Source of the DNA: Thermoleophilia bacterium
GTDB lineage: Bacteria; Actinomycetota; Thermoleophilia; Gaiellales; SKUG01
Reading direction: 5' to 3'
DNA: 64,000 nucleotides
Assembly: GCA_025964555.1 (NCBI GenBank)
Contig: JAOPYQ010000009.1
Location: 124,001 to 188,000, forward strand
Under the pieces are notes generated by a model. That model saw only the letters and a list, made by a program, of their open reading frames with translations. It searched no databases and was not told the DNA's origin. Position numbers and translations under genes: made by a program. Each line of letters starts with the position of its first letter. Within the stretch, counting starts at the first letter, position 1. This document shows, piece by piece, positions 27,952 to 38,266 of this stretch.

Positions 27952-29457
27952 GTGGAACGGCCTCAGCCCAGCGCGCCCCTGCCCGAGTCGCTCGACGTCC
28001 TCGTGGTCGGCGCAGGCATCTCCGGGATCTCGGCGGCCGTGCACCTGCGCCAGCGCCTACCGCACATGCGCTGGGCGATCGCCGAAGCGCGCGATGCGAT
28101 CGGCGGCACGTGGGACCTGTTCCGCTTCCCGGGCGTGCGCTCGGATTCGGACATGCATACGCTTGGCTTCGGGTTCCGCCCGTGGGCCGGCGACACGATG
28201 CTCTCCGATGGCGCGAGCATCCGCGCCTACATCGCGGAGACCGCCGCCGAGTACGGCCTCGATGAGCACATCCGCTTCGGCTGCCGCGTGATGGCAGCGA
28301 GCTGGAGCAGCGAGACGGCGCGCTGGACCGTTCGCCTGAAGCGCACCGATGGCGACGACCAGGTCGTCACCTGTCGCTACCTGTTCGCCGGCACCGGCTA
28401 CTTCGACTACGAAGGCGGCTACCTCCCGCCCTTCGACGGCGTCGAGCGCTTCGAGGGGACGTTCGTGCACGCGCAGGGCTGGCCCGAGGAGCTCGGGTGC
28501 GACGGCGCGCGGGTCGTGGTCATCGGCAGCGGCGCCACGGCGGTGACACTCGTGCCGGCGCTGGCTCGCCGCGCGGCGCACGTGACGATGCTCCAGCGCA
28601 CGCCGAGCTACATCCTCAGCATCGGCGCTCGCGACCGGTTCGCCCCGCTGCTGCGCCGCCTCGGCCGGGACCGTGCGGCCCGTTGGGCGCGGCGCAAGAA
28701 CGTCGCCCTCGCCGGAGCGCTCTACGCCGTCAGCCAGCACTTCCCGAAGCTGGCGCGCCGCGTGCTGCTACAGCGCGTGCGGCGCGAGCTGCCCGAGGGC
28801 TACGACGTGGAGCGCAACTTCGGGCCGCCCTACGACCCGTGGGATCAGCGCCTGTGCATCGTGCCCGACGCCGACATCTTCGCGGCCATCCGCAGTGGCG
28901 CGGCGTCGGTGGTCACCGACCGCATCGCGCAGTTCGAGGAGCATGGCATTCGCCTCGCGAGCGGTGAGCTGCTCGAGGCGGACGTCGTGGTGGCGGCAAC
29001 CGGGCTGCAGCTCAAGCTGCTCGGGGGCATCGAGCTGGAGGTCGACGGGCGCCGCGTCGAACCAGCCGCCTGCGTGACGTACCGCGGGATGCTGCTGTCG
29101 GGCGTGCCGAACCTCGTGTTCGCGCTCGGCTACACCAACGCGTCGTGGACGCTGCGCGTCGACCTGGTCTGGGAGCACGCCGTGCGCCTGGTCGAGGAGG
29201 TGCACGCGCGCGGCGCCGACGGCTTCGTCGCGCAGCGCCCGCCGGAAGGTGATGCGCTCGCGCCGCTCATGGCACTGACGTCCGGCTACGTCACGCGCGC
29301 GAAGCACCTGCTGCCGCGCCAGGGCACGAGCGGTGCGTGGCGCACCCCGCGCACGTACTGGCGCGAGGCGCGTGCTCTGCGCGGGTCGCCACTCGCGGAA
29401 CCGGGCCTCGAGCTGCTCCGGGCGACGGACCAGCCGTCAGATCCCGAAGCATCCTGA
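27952..29457 (+). CDS. flavin-containing monooxygenase / NAD(P)/FAD-dependent oxidoreductase
   Basis: DVLVVGAGISGISAAVHL, GGTWDLFRFPGVRSDSDMHTLGF, VVIGSGATAVTLVPAL; GTG start inferred. Confidence 0.92.
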   Translation: MERPQPSAPLPESLDVLVVGAGISGISAAVHLRQRLPHMRWAIAEARDAIGGTWDLFRFPGVRSDSDMHTLGFGFRPWAGDTMLSDGASIRAYIAETAAEYGLDEHIRFGCRVMAASWSSETARWTVRLKRTDGDDQVVTCRYLFAGTGYFDYEGGYLPPFDGVERFEGTFVHAQGWPEELGCDGARVVVIGSGATAVTLVPALARRAAHVTMLQRTPSYILSIGARDRFAPLLRRLGRDRAARWARRKNVALAGALYAVSQHFPKLARRVLLQRVRRELPEGYDVERNFGPPYDPWDQRLCIVPDADIFAAIRSGAASVVTDRIAQFEEHGIRLASGELLEADVVVAATGLQLKLLGGIELEVDGRRVEPAACVTYRGMLLSGVPNLVFALGYTNASWTLRVDLVWEHAVRLVEEVHARGADGFVAQRPPEGDALAPLMALTSGYVTRAKHLLPRQGTSGAWRTPRTYWREARALRGSPLAEPGLELLRATDQPSDPEAS

Positions 29458-29480
29458 CACGGACTGGGTACGCTCCCGCC

Positions 29481-30368
29481 ATGACGTATTCCATCATCGC
29501 GCGCGACCCCGACACCGGCTGCTTTGGCGTTGCCGTGCAGTCCCACTGGTTCGCCGTGGGCACCGTGGTGCCGTGGGCGCGGGCTGGCGTAGGCGCGGTT
29601 GCGACACAGGCGCACGCACGCGCCGAGTACGGACCCGAGCTGCTCGACCTGCTCGCCACCGGCGCGTCGGCACCCGACGCGCTCGCCGAACTCATCGCGC
29701 GGGACGACGCCGCGGCGGTGCGCCAGGTCGCGGTCGTGGATGCCCAGGGTCGTGCAGCGGTCCACACCGGCGGCGACTGCATCGCCGAGGCGAGCCACCA
29801 GATCGGTGAGGGCGACGGGGTCGCGGCGCAGGCGAACATCATGCGGACGCCGGGAGTGCCGGCAGCGATGCTCGACGCGTATCGCCAGCAGCTGCGCGCT
29901 AAGGCACCCATGGGGGCGCGACTGATCGCGGCACTCGCTGCGGCAGAACGGGCCGGCGGCGACCTGCGCGGCAGCCAGTCGGCCGCGCTGTTGGTCGTCG
30001 GTCAGGAAGGCGACGACATCGACCTCCGCGTTGACGACCATCCGGATCCGGTCACCGAGCTCGCACGACTGGACGGGCTGCAGCTCGCCTACACGCACCT
30101 GGAACGCGGTGACGAAGCGGTTGCCGCTGGCGATACCGAAACGGCCGCCCGCGCCTACGCTTCGGCGCGCGAGCACGCTCCGACACAGCCGGAGGTCGCG
30201 TTCTGGTCCGCGCTGGCGCCCGCGATGATGGGCGACGTGGAGGCCTCGATCACCGCGCTCGCTGACCTGCCCGATCCGGACGGCCGCTGGGCCGAGCTCC
30301 TGCGCCGCCTCGCCGACGCGAAGATCGTCGATCGCGACCTCCTCGCACGCCTGCTCCCTCCCGCGTAG
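29481..30368 (+). CDS. DUF1028 domain-containing protein
   Basis: MTYSIIARDPDTGCFGVAVQSHWFAVGTVVPWARAGVGAVATQ...VAAQANIMRTPGVPAAML. Confidence 0.9.
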   Translation: MTYSIIARDPDTGCFGVAVQSHWFAVGTVVPWARAGVGAVATQAHARAEYGPELLDLLATGASAPDALAELIARDDAAAVRQVAVVDAQGRAAVHTGGDCIAEASHQIGEGDGVAAQANIMRTPGVPAAMLDAYRQQLRAKAPMGARLIAALAAAERAGGDLRGSQSAALLVVGQEGDDIDLRVDDHPDPVTELARLDGLQLAYTHLERGDEAVAAGDTETAARAYASAREHAPTQPEVAFWSALAPAMMGDVEASITALADLPDPDGRWAELLRRLADAKIVDRDLLARLLPPA

Positions 30369-30391
30369 CTCGGATCGGGTATGCACCATTC

Positions 30392-30868
30392 GTGGCGCAC
30401 TTCAGCTTCCATTCGACATGGGTCATCCAAGCGCCGCGTGAGCGCCTGTTCGACGCGCTGCACGACTACGAGCAGTGGCCCACGTGGTGGCCCGGCGCCG
30501 AAGCGATGTGGCAGCTCGAGCCCACCGGAGCTGACGGGCTCGGGGGTCGTGCGCGATACGTCTGGCGAAGCCCGATCGGATACCGACTGCGCTTCGACGG
30601 CGTCGCCACCGAGCTCGAGCGACCGAGTCGCTTGTCAGGCACGGTCGAGGGCGACCTCAACGGTTCGGGAACCTGGCTGCTGTCCGACGGGCCCGACGGA
30701 GCGACGGTCATCGACTACCTCTGGGAGGTGCAGGCAGCGAAACGCTGGATGCGCGTGCTCGCCCCCCTCCTTCGGCCGGTGCTCGAAGCCAACCACGACC
30801 GCCTGATGCGCGACGGCGCGAACGGGCTCGCGAGTCACGTCGGCGGTCGGCTGCTGCGGCAGGAGTAA
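30392..30868 (+). CDS. SRPBCC family protein
   Basis: FSFHSTWVIQAPRERLFDALHDYEQWPTWWPGAEAM; GTG start. Confidence 0.82.
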   Translation: MAHFSFHSTWVIQAPRERLFDALHDYEQWPTWWPGAEAMWQLEPTGADGLGGRARYVWRSPIGYRLRFDGVATELERPSRLSGTVEGDLNGSGTWLLSDGPDGATVIDYLWEVQAAKRWMRVLAPLLRPVLEANHDRLMRDGANGLASHVGGRLLRQE

Positions 30869-30877
30869 CGCAGCGTC

Positions 30878-31918
30878 CTAGAACGTGGCCGCGTCGATCA
30901 CGAATCGATATCGCACGTCGGATGCGAGCACGCGCTCGTACGCCTCATTGATGTACGACGCCTCGATCAGTTCGGTCTCCGGCAGGATGTCGTGCTCGGC
31001 GCAGAAGTCGAGCATCTCCTGCGTCTCAGCGATCCCACCGATCAGCGACCCTGCGAAGCTGCGGCGCTTGCCGATGAGGACGCCAGCGGACACGGGCATC
31101 GCCTCCGGCGGGGCGCCGACGTTCACGAGTGTCCCGTCGATGTCGAGCAGCTTCAGGTACGCCGTGATGTCGACCGGCGCGGACACCGTGTTGACGATCA
31201 CGTCGAACTGACCGGCCAGCTGCTCGAACGTGGCAGGGTCGCTCGTCGCGTGGAAGTGGTCGGCGCCGAGCCGGAGACCGTCCTCCTGCTTGCGCAGGCT
31301 CTGGGAGAGCACCGTCACCTCAGCACCCATCGCATGCGCGATCTTGACGCCCATGTGACCGAGCCCGCCCATGCCGACGATCGCGACCTTCCTTCCTGGC
31401 CCGACGTTCCAGTGCCGCAGCGGGGAGTACAGCGTGATCCCCGCGCAGAGCAGCGGCGCGACCCGGGCGAGGTCGAGCGACTCCGGCACGCGCAGCACGA
31501 AATCCTCGTTCACCACGATCGCCTGCGAATACCCGCCCTGCGTGATGGAGCCGTCGACGTCCTTGCTCGCGTACGTGCCGATGTTGCCCTGACGGCAGTA
31601 CTGCTCCTCACCCGCCTGACACTGGTCGCAGCTGCGGCAGGAGTTGACCATGCACCCCACGCCGACCCGGTCGCCGACCTCGTGCCTGGTGACCTCCGCG
31701 CCGACCTCGCGCACGAATCCCACGATCTCGTGCCCTACGACCTGCGGGTAAGCGATGGGCCCCCAGTCGCCACGGACCGTGTGGATGTCGGAGTGGCAGA
31801 TGCCCGCGTAGGCAATCTCGATCAGGACGTCATGAGGTCCGACGTCGCGCCGCACCAGCGGCGCGGGCACGAGGGGATCGGTCGCGGAGGTGGCGGCGTA
31901 CGACTTGACGGTCGGCAT
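30878..31918 (-). CDS. zinc-dependent alcohol dehydrogenase (CAD-like)
   Basis: [62 protein letters not shown]. Confidence 0.92.
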   Translation of the reverse strand: MPTVKSYAATSATDPLVPAPLVRRDVGPHDVLIEIAYAGICHSDIHTVRGDWGPIAYPQVVGHEIVGFVREVGAEVTRHEVGDRVGVGCMVNSCRSCDQCQAGEEQYCRQGNIGTYASKDVDGSITQGGYSQAIVVNEDFVLRVPESLDLARVAPLLCAGITLYSPLRHWNVGPGRKVAIVGMGGLGHMGVKIAHAMGAEVTVLSQSLRKQEDGLRLGADHFHATSDPATFEQLAGQFDVIVNTVSAPVDITAYLKLLDIDGTLVNVGAPPEAMPVSAGVLIGKRRSFAGSLIGGIAETQEMLDFCAEHDILPETELIEASYINEAYERVLASDVRYRFVIDAATF

Positions 31919-31990
31919 CAGGTGAACTGCTCCTGGCATGTGCGGCGGTCGGAGGAACTGAGTTCACAGTGTAGGCACCGAGTCGAGTCG

Positions 31991-32639
31991 CTACCGCTGA
32001 CGCGTGAACGTGAGGTGCGTCGCACCACCGGGCGAGCTGACCGCCTCGATCTCGAAGCGCTCCTCCAGGCCCTCGAGCCCCTCCCACAGGCGCACGCCAC
32101 GCCCGAGCACGATCGGCGCAATCGCGACATGCATGTGGTCGATGAGGTCGGCGGCGAGAAAGTCGCGGACGGTCGAGGGGCCGCCACCGATGCGCACGTC
32201 GAGGTCGCCGGCCGCGTCGCGTGCCGCGGCCAGCGCCTCCTCGGGCGATGCATCGAGGAAGTAGAACGTCGTCCCCCCTTCGAGCTCGATCGGCTCGCGT
32301 GGATGGTGCGTGAGCACGAACACCGGCGTGTGGAAGACGGGGTTGTCGCCCCACCAGCCCTTCCACTCAGCGTCCGTCCACGGGCCGCGCTGCGGGCCGA
32401 ACTTGTTGCGGCCCATGATCTCCGCGCCGATGCCGTGTGCCCACGCGCTGGCGAACTTCTCGTCGACGCCGTTCGAGGCCCTCACCCCCGTGGATCATCG
32501 TCTGAAAGGTGTGCGTGCCGAGCGCCCACTCCAGCAGCCGCGTGCCGGCGTGGCCGAACGGCGCTTCGAGCGACTGCCCCTCACCCGTGCCGAACCCGTC
32601 AAGTGACACGGACAGGTTGTGCACGCGAACGCGGCTCAT
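31991..32639 (-). pseudogene. dihydrofolate reductase (RibD C-terminal) family gene with apparent single-base frameshift
   Basis: N-term MSRVRVHNLSVSLDGFGTGEGQSLEAPFG (32639 to about 32490) and C-term ASNGVDEKFASAWAHGIGAEIMGRNKFGP... lie in different frames joined at C5 run 32486-32490. Confidence 0.75.
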
Positions 32640-33124
32640 CGCTCGGCCGCGACTGCGTCGAGCGCGGCGCCGAGTCGATCGAGCAGCTGCTCGGTGCCGT
32701 CTTCGCGCTGGGAGGGCTTGTCGAGCCCGTCGAGGTAGATGCCGTGCTCGGTCAGCACCAGGCGCGTGCCGCCGTCGACCGGCTGCAGCTCCATCGATGC
32801 GATCGTCGCCGAGATGCGCTGCCCGCCCATGGTCATGTCGTAGGCGTAGACCATGCGTGCGTTGTCGACGATGTCGAGGTAGCGCGCGTCGTAGGTCATC
32901 GCGGATCCGTCGGGCAGCGTCATGTGCAGGCGCTCGGTGCCGCCCTCGCGAAAGTCGAGCGCCTGGCTGCCGTTCGAGACGGCGTCGGAGTCGCCGAACC
33001 AGCGCACCTTCGTGTCCAGGTCAGCGAACGCCGCGAACACGTGCTCGGGGCGGTGCGCGTAGGTGCGCTCGATGATGAAGGTGGCGTGGTCGGTGCTGCG
33101 CTCGGCAGGTGGTGTCGTCGTCAT
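32636..33124 (-). CDS. SRPBCC/AHSA1 family protein
   Basis: FIIERTYAHRPEHVFAAFADLDTKVRWFGD...DFREGGTERL. Confidence 0.88.
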   Translation of the reverse strand: MTTTPPAERSTDHATFIIERTYAHRPEHVFAAFADLDTKVRWFGDSDAVSNGSQALDFREGGTERLHMTLPDGSAMTYDARYLDIVDNARMVYAYDMTMGGQRISATIASMELQPVDGGTRLVLTEHGIYLDGLDKPSQREDGTEQLLDRLGAALDAVAAER

Positions 33125-33471
33125 GGGTTCGTTCCGTCGTTGGGGTGGGTGCGGGGGTGTCGGTCGTCGAGCAGGTCGCCGAGGCGGTCGAGGCGGTCCT
33201 CCCAGAGCACGCGGTAGCGAGCGAGCCACTCGTCGAGTGCGCGCAGCGGTGCCGGTTCGACGACGTAGAGCCGCCGCGTACCCGCTCGCCGCACGTTCGC
33301 GAAGCCGCTCTCGCGCAGCACCCGCAGGTGCTGGGAGACGGTCGGCTGGGAGATGCCGAACTCGCGCTGCACGACCTCCCCCACCTCGCCCGCGGACTGT
33401 TCGCCGTGTTCGGCAAGCAGTTCCACCAGGCGGCGGCGGACCGGATCGTGCAGGACGTCGAAGGCGTGCAT
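33121..33471 (-). CDS. ArsR-family winged-helix regulator
   Basis: MHAFDVLHDPVRRRLVELLAEHGEQSAGEVGEVVQREFGISQPTVSQHLRVLRESGFANVRR; ATGA overlap with SRPBCC gene. Confidence 0.92.
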   Translation of the reverse strand: MHAFDVLHDPVRRRLVELLAEHGEQSAGEVGEVVQREFGISQPTVSQHLRVLRESGFANVRRAGTRRLYVVEPAPLRALDEWLARYRVLWEDRLDRLGDLLDDRHPRTHPNDGTNP

Positions 33472-33558
33472 GACCTCAGTGTATCGGTACTCATCAATAT
33501 AGACAACCAACGATGGTCGTGAGCGTTGCTCGCCGCGCGAGCGGGTACCGGCACGGGC

Positions 33559-33948
33559 ATGGAACGCGCCCACGAGGTCACCGTCACGACACTCGACCAG
33601 CTCACGCCCGAGGGTTGGTCGACGGCCCAGTTCGTCGGCGACGAGCACGGCTCGCAGTCGTCGTTCTATGTCAGTCGCAGCCGCCCTGGCACAGGTCCCG
33701 ACCTGCACCAGCACCCGTATTCGGAGACGTTCGTCATCCTCGAAGGGTGCGTGCGCTTCACCGCCGGAGACCAGGTGCTCGATGCGGGCCCCGGCGACGT
33801 GGTGGTCGTGCCGCCCGACACGCCGCACGGCTTCACGAACGTCGGTGACGAACCCATGCTGTCGGTGAACATCCATGCCGCAGCTACGATGCAGCAGCTC
33901 GACCTGCCCTCACGCCGCCTCGACGACGGCTCCTACGAACGGACCTGA
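33559..33948 (+). CDS. cupin domain protein
   Basis: GPDLHQHPYSETFVILEGCVRFTAGDQVLDAGPGDVVVVPPDTPHGFTN. Confidence 0.9.
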   Translation: MERAHEVTVTTLDQLTPEGWSTAQFVGDEHGSQSSFYVSRSRPGTGPDLHQHPYSETFVILEGCVRFTAGDQVLDAGPGDVVVVPPDTPHGFTNVGDEPMLSVNIHAAATMQQLDLPSRRLDDGSYERT

Positions 33949-33955
33949 CCCACCC

Positions 33956-34633
33956 ATGACCGAGATCGGCGTTGATTGGACCACCCCCTACGGCTTCTCG
34001 TGGACGCCCGCGGACGACAACGCGATGGAGCTGCACTCACACGCGCTGCGCGATGGCGACGAGGTGTGGCTCATCGACCCGATCGACGGGGACGTGCTCG
34101 ACGTCGCGCTGAGCGACCTCGGCGGACGAGTCGCGCACGTGGTCGTGCTGCTGGATCGCCACCAGCGCGACAGCGCCGCGCTCGCGGAGCGCTACGGTGC
34201 CCGCCTCCATGTGGTGGCGGGACCGATCCGCCAGGACGTCCCCACCCGGTCAGAGCGCTTCGATACAGCCATCGACGGTTCGCCGTTCACGGTCGTGCCG
34301 GTGCGCAGCAACGGCAAGCTGTGGCAGGAGCGCGCGCTGTGGTGGCCCGAGCACGAGCTGCTGGTGGTCGCCGAGGCGCTCGGCTCGTCCGACGCGTTCC
34401 GCGCAGGAAGCGACGCAGCCGTCGCGGTGCACCCGGTGCTGCGGCTCGTCCCTCCGCGCTCCGCCTTCGTGAACGCTGTGCCGAAGACGATCCTGTTCGG
34501 CCACGGCCCGGCGGTGACCGAGGATGCCACCACCGCGCTTCGAACCGCGCTCGCGGAGTCCCGCACGGCGACGCCGAAGTTCCTGGTCGAATCCGCACGA
34601 TCGGCGATCGCCGCCGTCACGCGTCGCAGCTGA
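33956..34633 (+). CDS. metallo-beta-lactamase-fold-like hypothetical protein
   Basis: 226 codons; DEVWLIDPIDGD..VAHVVVLLDRHQRDSAALAERYGARL...KTILFGHGPAV. Confidence 0.6.
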   Translation: MTEIGVDWTTPYGFSWTPADDNAMELHSHALRDGDEVWLIDPIDGDVLDVALSDLGGRVAHVVVLLDRHQRDSAALAERYGARLHVVAGPIRQDVPTRSERFDTAIDGSPFTVVPVRSNGKLWQERALWWPEHELLVVAEALGSSDAFRAGSDAAVAVHPVLRLVPPRSAFVNAVPKTILFGHGPAVTEDATTALRTALAESRTATPKFLVESARSAIAAVTRRS

Positions 34634-34678
34634 CCCAGGTCGTTCGCCGCGGGGCGCCGAACCGCTACAGTGAGCCGG

Positions 34679-36364
34679 ATGCTCCTCTCCCTTCGGCGCG
34701 CAGGCGCCTTCGCTGCCCTGACCCTCCTCGCGCTGTTCACGGCCGTCGGCTCCTCGCATGCCGTCGTCGTGGTGGTCTATGCGAACGCGGAGAGCGCCAC
34801 CGCGCCGTCCTCGCGGGCGCAGACGATCGTGCTGCATGGCGGTGAGGATTCCGACGGCGTCATGACGTTCTCGTTGCTCACCCAGCCATCGCACGGGGTC
34901 GCGACGCTGCTCGACGACAAGGGTTGCACGTACACGAACGGAGACATCGACTGCACGATCAGTTCGGTGTATACGTCGACCGACAGCTACGTCGGCGCGG
35001 ATTCGTACCAGTACCAGGTCACTGACCAGGCCGGCGCCTCCGCCACTGCGACCGTGTCGGTGAACGTCACCGGCACGACCCCGACGCTAGCGGCCGAGGC
35101 GTCGACCACGGTCGGTGCGTCCTTCGCCTTGAGCGCCGGCAACCTGGTGAACCCGGGAACGTCGACCGTGGACTGGGGCGACGGCGCACCCGCGCAATCG
35201 ATCGACGTCGACCCTGCGACCCTCCAGACGACGATCTCACATGTCTATATGGCAGCTGGCGAATACGCGATCGCCGTGACGAACGACGCCAGCAACGGCC
35301 GCGTCACGACCTCCGGGAAGGTCACGGTGGTCGTTGCCCCCACACCGCCGCCGACGCCGGACCGCACCCCCATCTACACGACCCAGACCATTGCGCCCGG
35401 CGCCCCGACGCTGCTGTCGCCCGGGCTGCGCATCCAGGTCGTCGACGGGCAGATCCGAGTGACCACCTCGCTGGTGAATCGCGAGGGGCAGGCCGGCTTC
35501 ATCTCGACCACCCTGCAGACTCCCATCGCGAATCCGACCACGCCCGGCATCCGGTTCACTCCGGCGCCGTCGTCCGCTCAGCCGGACTTCCATGGCTCCT
35601 TCACGCTCCAGGCCACCGGCACGTCGTCGAGCATGACCACGTTGAACACCGTCAGTAGCGTGGACTGCGTGGTGAAATCACTCCGCCGCTCGGCGCGCAC
35701 GACCTTCATCGCGCAATACATCCCGGCTCCGATCAAGTACGGGCCGACCATCACGCCGACCAAGACGTACTGCAACCGCTTCCGACGTTCCAAGGGTTCG
35801 CCCAGTTCGACCAAGACCCCACCGGAGCTGTGGTTCCTCAACACACGTGGCAAGCTCCAGCAGGCCGTCAGCAGCACGAAGACGGGATCCGCAGGGGGCT
35901 TCAGCCCGAACGCGCGAACCCTGTCCTTCACGTTCGATGCGACGAGCACGCCCACCCTCGCGAGCCTGTCGAGGACGACGAGCTTCGCGGTGTTGAGCCG
36001 CCCCGTCGCGAAGCCGAGGAACGCACTGCGCGGCGTCGCGCCGACTCGCGCGTTCGGCTGGCCAGGCGCGACGATGATCGCGAGCGGCACGGTCTTCACC
36101 TGCCCGGCGACGTCGCGCCAGGCATGCCGCGTGCAGCTGCGCGCAGTCTCGAAGCAGTTCGGCGTCGTGCGCCTCGTCGGCAACCGCTCCTTCCACGTGG
36201 CAGCTGGAACGACTGCATCGCTCAACTTCCCGCTGCTCCAGCGCGGCCGGTGGCGACTCGCGAGTGGACGCCTGCGCGCCGCCATCCAGGTCTCTGCGAC
36301 GGCGTTCGAGACGAAGCCGATTCGCGAGCGCTACCACTTCCCGATCGACATCCCGCTTCGCTGA
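34679..36364 (+). CDS. secreted protein with Ig/PKD-like domains
   Basis: Signal peptide; TFSLLTQPSHGVATLLDD..ADSYQYQVTDQAGASATATVSVNV; VDWGDGAPAQ..HVYMAAGEYAIAVTN. Confidence 0.75.
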   Translation: MLLSLRRAGAFAALTLLALFTAVGSSHAVVVVVYANAESATAPSSRAQTIVLHGGEDSDGVMTFSLLTQPSHGVATLLDDKGCTYTNGDIDCTISSVYTSTDSYVGADSYQYQVTDQAGASATATVSVNVTGTTPTLAAEASTTVGASFALSAGNLVNPGTSTVDWGDGAPAQSIDVDPATLQTTISHVYMAAGEYAIAVTNDASNGRVTTSGKVTVVVAPTPPPTPDRTPIYTTQTIAPGAPTLLSPGLRIQVVDGQIRVTTSLVNREGQAGFISTTLQTPIANPTTPGIRFTPAPSSAQPDFHGSFTLQATGTSSSMTTLNTVSSVDCVVKSLRRSARTTFIAQYIPAPIKYGPTITPTKTYCNRFRRSKGSPSSTKTPPELWFLNTRGKLQQAVSSTKTGSAGGFSPNARTLSFTFDATSTPTLASLSRTTSFAVLSRPVAKPRNALRGVAPTRAFGWPGATMIASGTVFTCPATSRQACRVQLRAVSKQFGVVRLVGNRSFHVAAGTTASLNFPLLQRGRWRLASGRLRAAIQVSATAFETKPIRERYHFPIDIPLR

Positions 36365-36373
36365 CGGCTCCGC

Positions 36374-36967
36374 CTACGCGTTGCCGCGCCAGCGACGGCG
36401 CTCGGGTGCGCCGTGCGGTCCGATCGCGAGCCACGTGACGTGCGCGATCCAGCCACCATCGGCGCGGCGCCACTCCAGCAGGTAGGTGGCGCGGCCGACG
36501 TTCGACCACGCGAGCGCCCAGGCGTGCGGAAGGAGGCTGTCCGGCGGCATCCGTCGCAGCTGCAGCCCGGTGCGTGGTTTCGGCACGCCGTGCGGCGCGA
36601 GGCGCGCCACGTCACCGATGAACGCACCGAGCACTGCGGCGACCGCGCGGTGGCTGCGCCCGCGTAGGCGGTCGTGGCGGCGCGTGAACTCGTCGGTGAT
36701 GGTCCACTCGATCTTCGCGTCGATCCACGGGACCTCGAACGCCGCCGCGAACTCGGCATGGTCGAGCTGCTGCACATGGCCCACGCGAAGGTCCTCGAGC
36801 GCTCGTTCATGGGCGACGATCCCGTCACGCGACGTCACCCACGCGTCGAGCTCGCTGGCGCGGTCCTCCGTGCGGCGTCGTGAGCGCGGCGTACGCGCCT
36901 GTCGCTGTTCGGCCGAGCGTTCCGGCGGCACGGGCGGTGGCTGGTTGCTGTGGTCGGGATGCGACAT
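36374..36967 (-). CDS. hypothetical protein
   Basis: 197 aa, Pro/Arg-rich N-terminus, Trp-rich C-terminal domain. Confidence 0.55.
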   Translation of the reverse strand: MSHPDHSNQPPPVPPERSAEQRQARTPRSRRRTEDRASELDAWVTSRDGIVAHERALEDLRVGHVQQLDHAEFAAAFEVPWIDAKIEWTITDEFTRRHDRLRGRSHRAVAAVLGAFIGDVARLAPHGVPKPRTGLQLRRMPPDSLLPHAWALAWSNVGRATYLLEWRRADGGWIAHVTWLAIGPHGAPERRRWRGNA

Positions 36968-36973
36968 GTGACC

Positions 36974-37675
36974 CTAGGTGAACGCTTCCGCGGCGATCGC
37001 GATGGCCGGTGCGAATACGAGCGCCGGGAGGAAGTTCCCCACACGCACGTCGGTGATCGCCAGCAGCTTGAGACCGATCCCGACGAGCAGCACGCCGCCC
37101 GCGCTCGTGAGCGCGGCGAGCGGCTCGCCCACCAGCACGTCGCCGAGGAATCCAGCCAGGAGCGTGAGTGACCCCTGCACGAGCAGGACCGCGCCCGCCG
37201 ACAGTGCCACGCCCCAGCCGAGTGCGGCGGCGAACGCCACCGACGCGAAACCGTCGAGCAGCGACTTGGTGGCGAGTGCATCCCAGCTCGAGGTGAGCCC
37301 GTCCTCGAACGAGCCGTACACCGCAAGCGGGCCGATGCAGAACACGAGCGATGCCGTGACGAATCCCTCCGCGACCGTCGACGTGCCACCCGTGCGGCGA
37401 TGCACCGCACGCTCGATCGCCGCACCCAGGCGCTCCAGGCGCGCCTCCAGGTCAAGCAGCTCGCCCACCACTGCGCCGACCAGGATGCCGCCCATCACGT
37501 GCAGGATGTTCGTGTCACGCCAGGCGAGCGCGTTGTCGACGCCCAGCAGCAGCACGACGAGCCCAAGTCCCTGCGTGACGCGCAGGTGCACGCGGTCAGG
37601 AACGAGGCGTCCGGCCGACACGCCCACGAGCGTGCCCGCGAGGATCGCGCCGACATTGACGAAGGTGCCGATCAT
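36974..37675 (-). CDS. DUF554 family membrane protein
   Basis: GTFVNVGAILAGTLVGVSAG...FCIGPLAVYGSFEDGLTSSWDALATKSLLDGFASVAFAAALGWGVALSA. Confidence 0.92.
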   Translation of the reverse strand: MIGTFVNVGAILAGTLVGVSAGRLVPDRVHLRVTQGLGLVVLLLGVDNALAWRDTNILHVMGGILVGAVVGELLDLEARLERLGAAIERAVHRRTGGTSTVAEGFVTASLVFCIGPLAVYGSFEDGLTSSWDALATKSLLDGFASVAFAAALGWGVALSAGAVLLVQGSLTLLAGFLGDVLVGEPLAALTSAGGVLLVGIGLKLLAITDVRVGNFLPALVFAPAIAIAAEAFT

Positions 37676-37681
37676 GGCCGG

Positions 37682-38062
37682 TCAGCTCCGCAGCTCGGCA
37701 AGTCGCTTCGCGAACGCGCCGGCGACGAGCTCCGCGCGACGCTTCGCATCATCGGCGACGGGCCCCGCGAACATCTGGTCGACCGTCATCGTCCACAGCG
37801 CGACCCAGCGGTTGAACAGCTCCGAGGTAAGCGGCACCTGCTGGTCGAGCTCGTAGTGCGGCACGAACGCGCCGCCGCCGTAGCTGCGTGCGCCGAGCAG
37901 GACCGTCTCCCAGAAGCTCGTGATGCGTGGCACGTGTGCGTCGAGGTCCAGGCGCGCGATGTCGACGAACACGGGGCCGAGGCGATCGTCCTGAAACGCG
38001 CGTTCGTAGAACGCACGCACGAGACGCTCGCAGTCCTCGCGTGTTGCGATGTCGCCAATCAT
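37682..38062 (-). CDS. group III truncated hemoglobin
   Basis: MIGDIATREDCERLVRAFYERAFQDDRLGPVFVDIARLDLDAHVPRITSFWETVLLGARSYGGG. Confidence 0.85.
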   Translation of the reverse strand: MIGDIATREDCERLVRAFYERAFQDDRLGPVFVDIARLDLDAHVPRITSFWETVLLGARSYGGGAFVPHYELDQQVPLTSELFNRWVALWTMTVDQMFAGPVADDAKRRAELVAGAFAKRLAELRS

Positions 38063-38161
38063 GGATGCAGCGTAGCCGAGCACGCCCACCAGAGCGGGAA
38101 CGGCTTGCTCGACGCCGCATCCGCGGCAGCTAACGCCGGATGGGTGGGGAACTGCAGCGCC

Positions 38162-38266
38162 ATGACCAAGTTCTCACGCGGCGGCCGCCTTGATCAGCAG
38201 GTCGAACCTGCCGAAAAAGCATCCGGAACGATGCGCTTGCGCACTGCAGTAAAGTTCGAGGGATGA
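38162..38266 (+). CDS. 34-aa microprotein
   Basis: MTKFSRGGRLDQQVEPAEKASGTMRLRTAVKFEG*; stop overlaps next ATG (ATGA 38263-38266); below ORF-track length cut. Confidence 0.55.
   Translation: MTKFSRGGRLDQQVEPAEKASGTMRLRTAVKFEG

Noticed and set aside
30992-33217. 741-aa plus-strand ORF
   Set aside because: Antisense to ADH, DHFR-like and SRPBCC genes; no domain signature.
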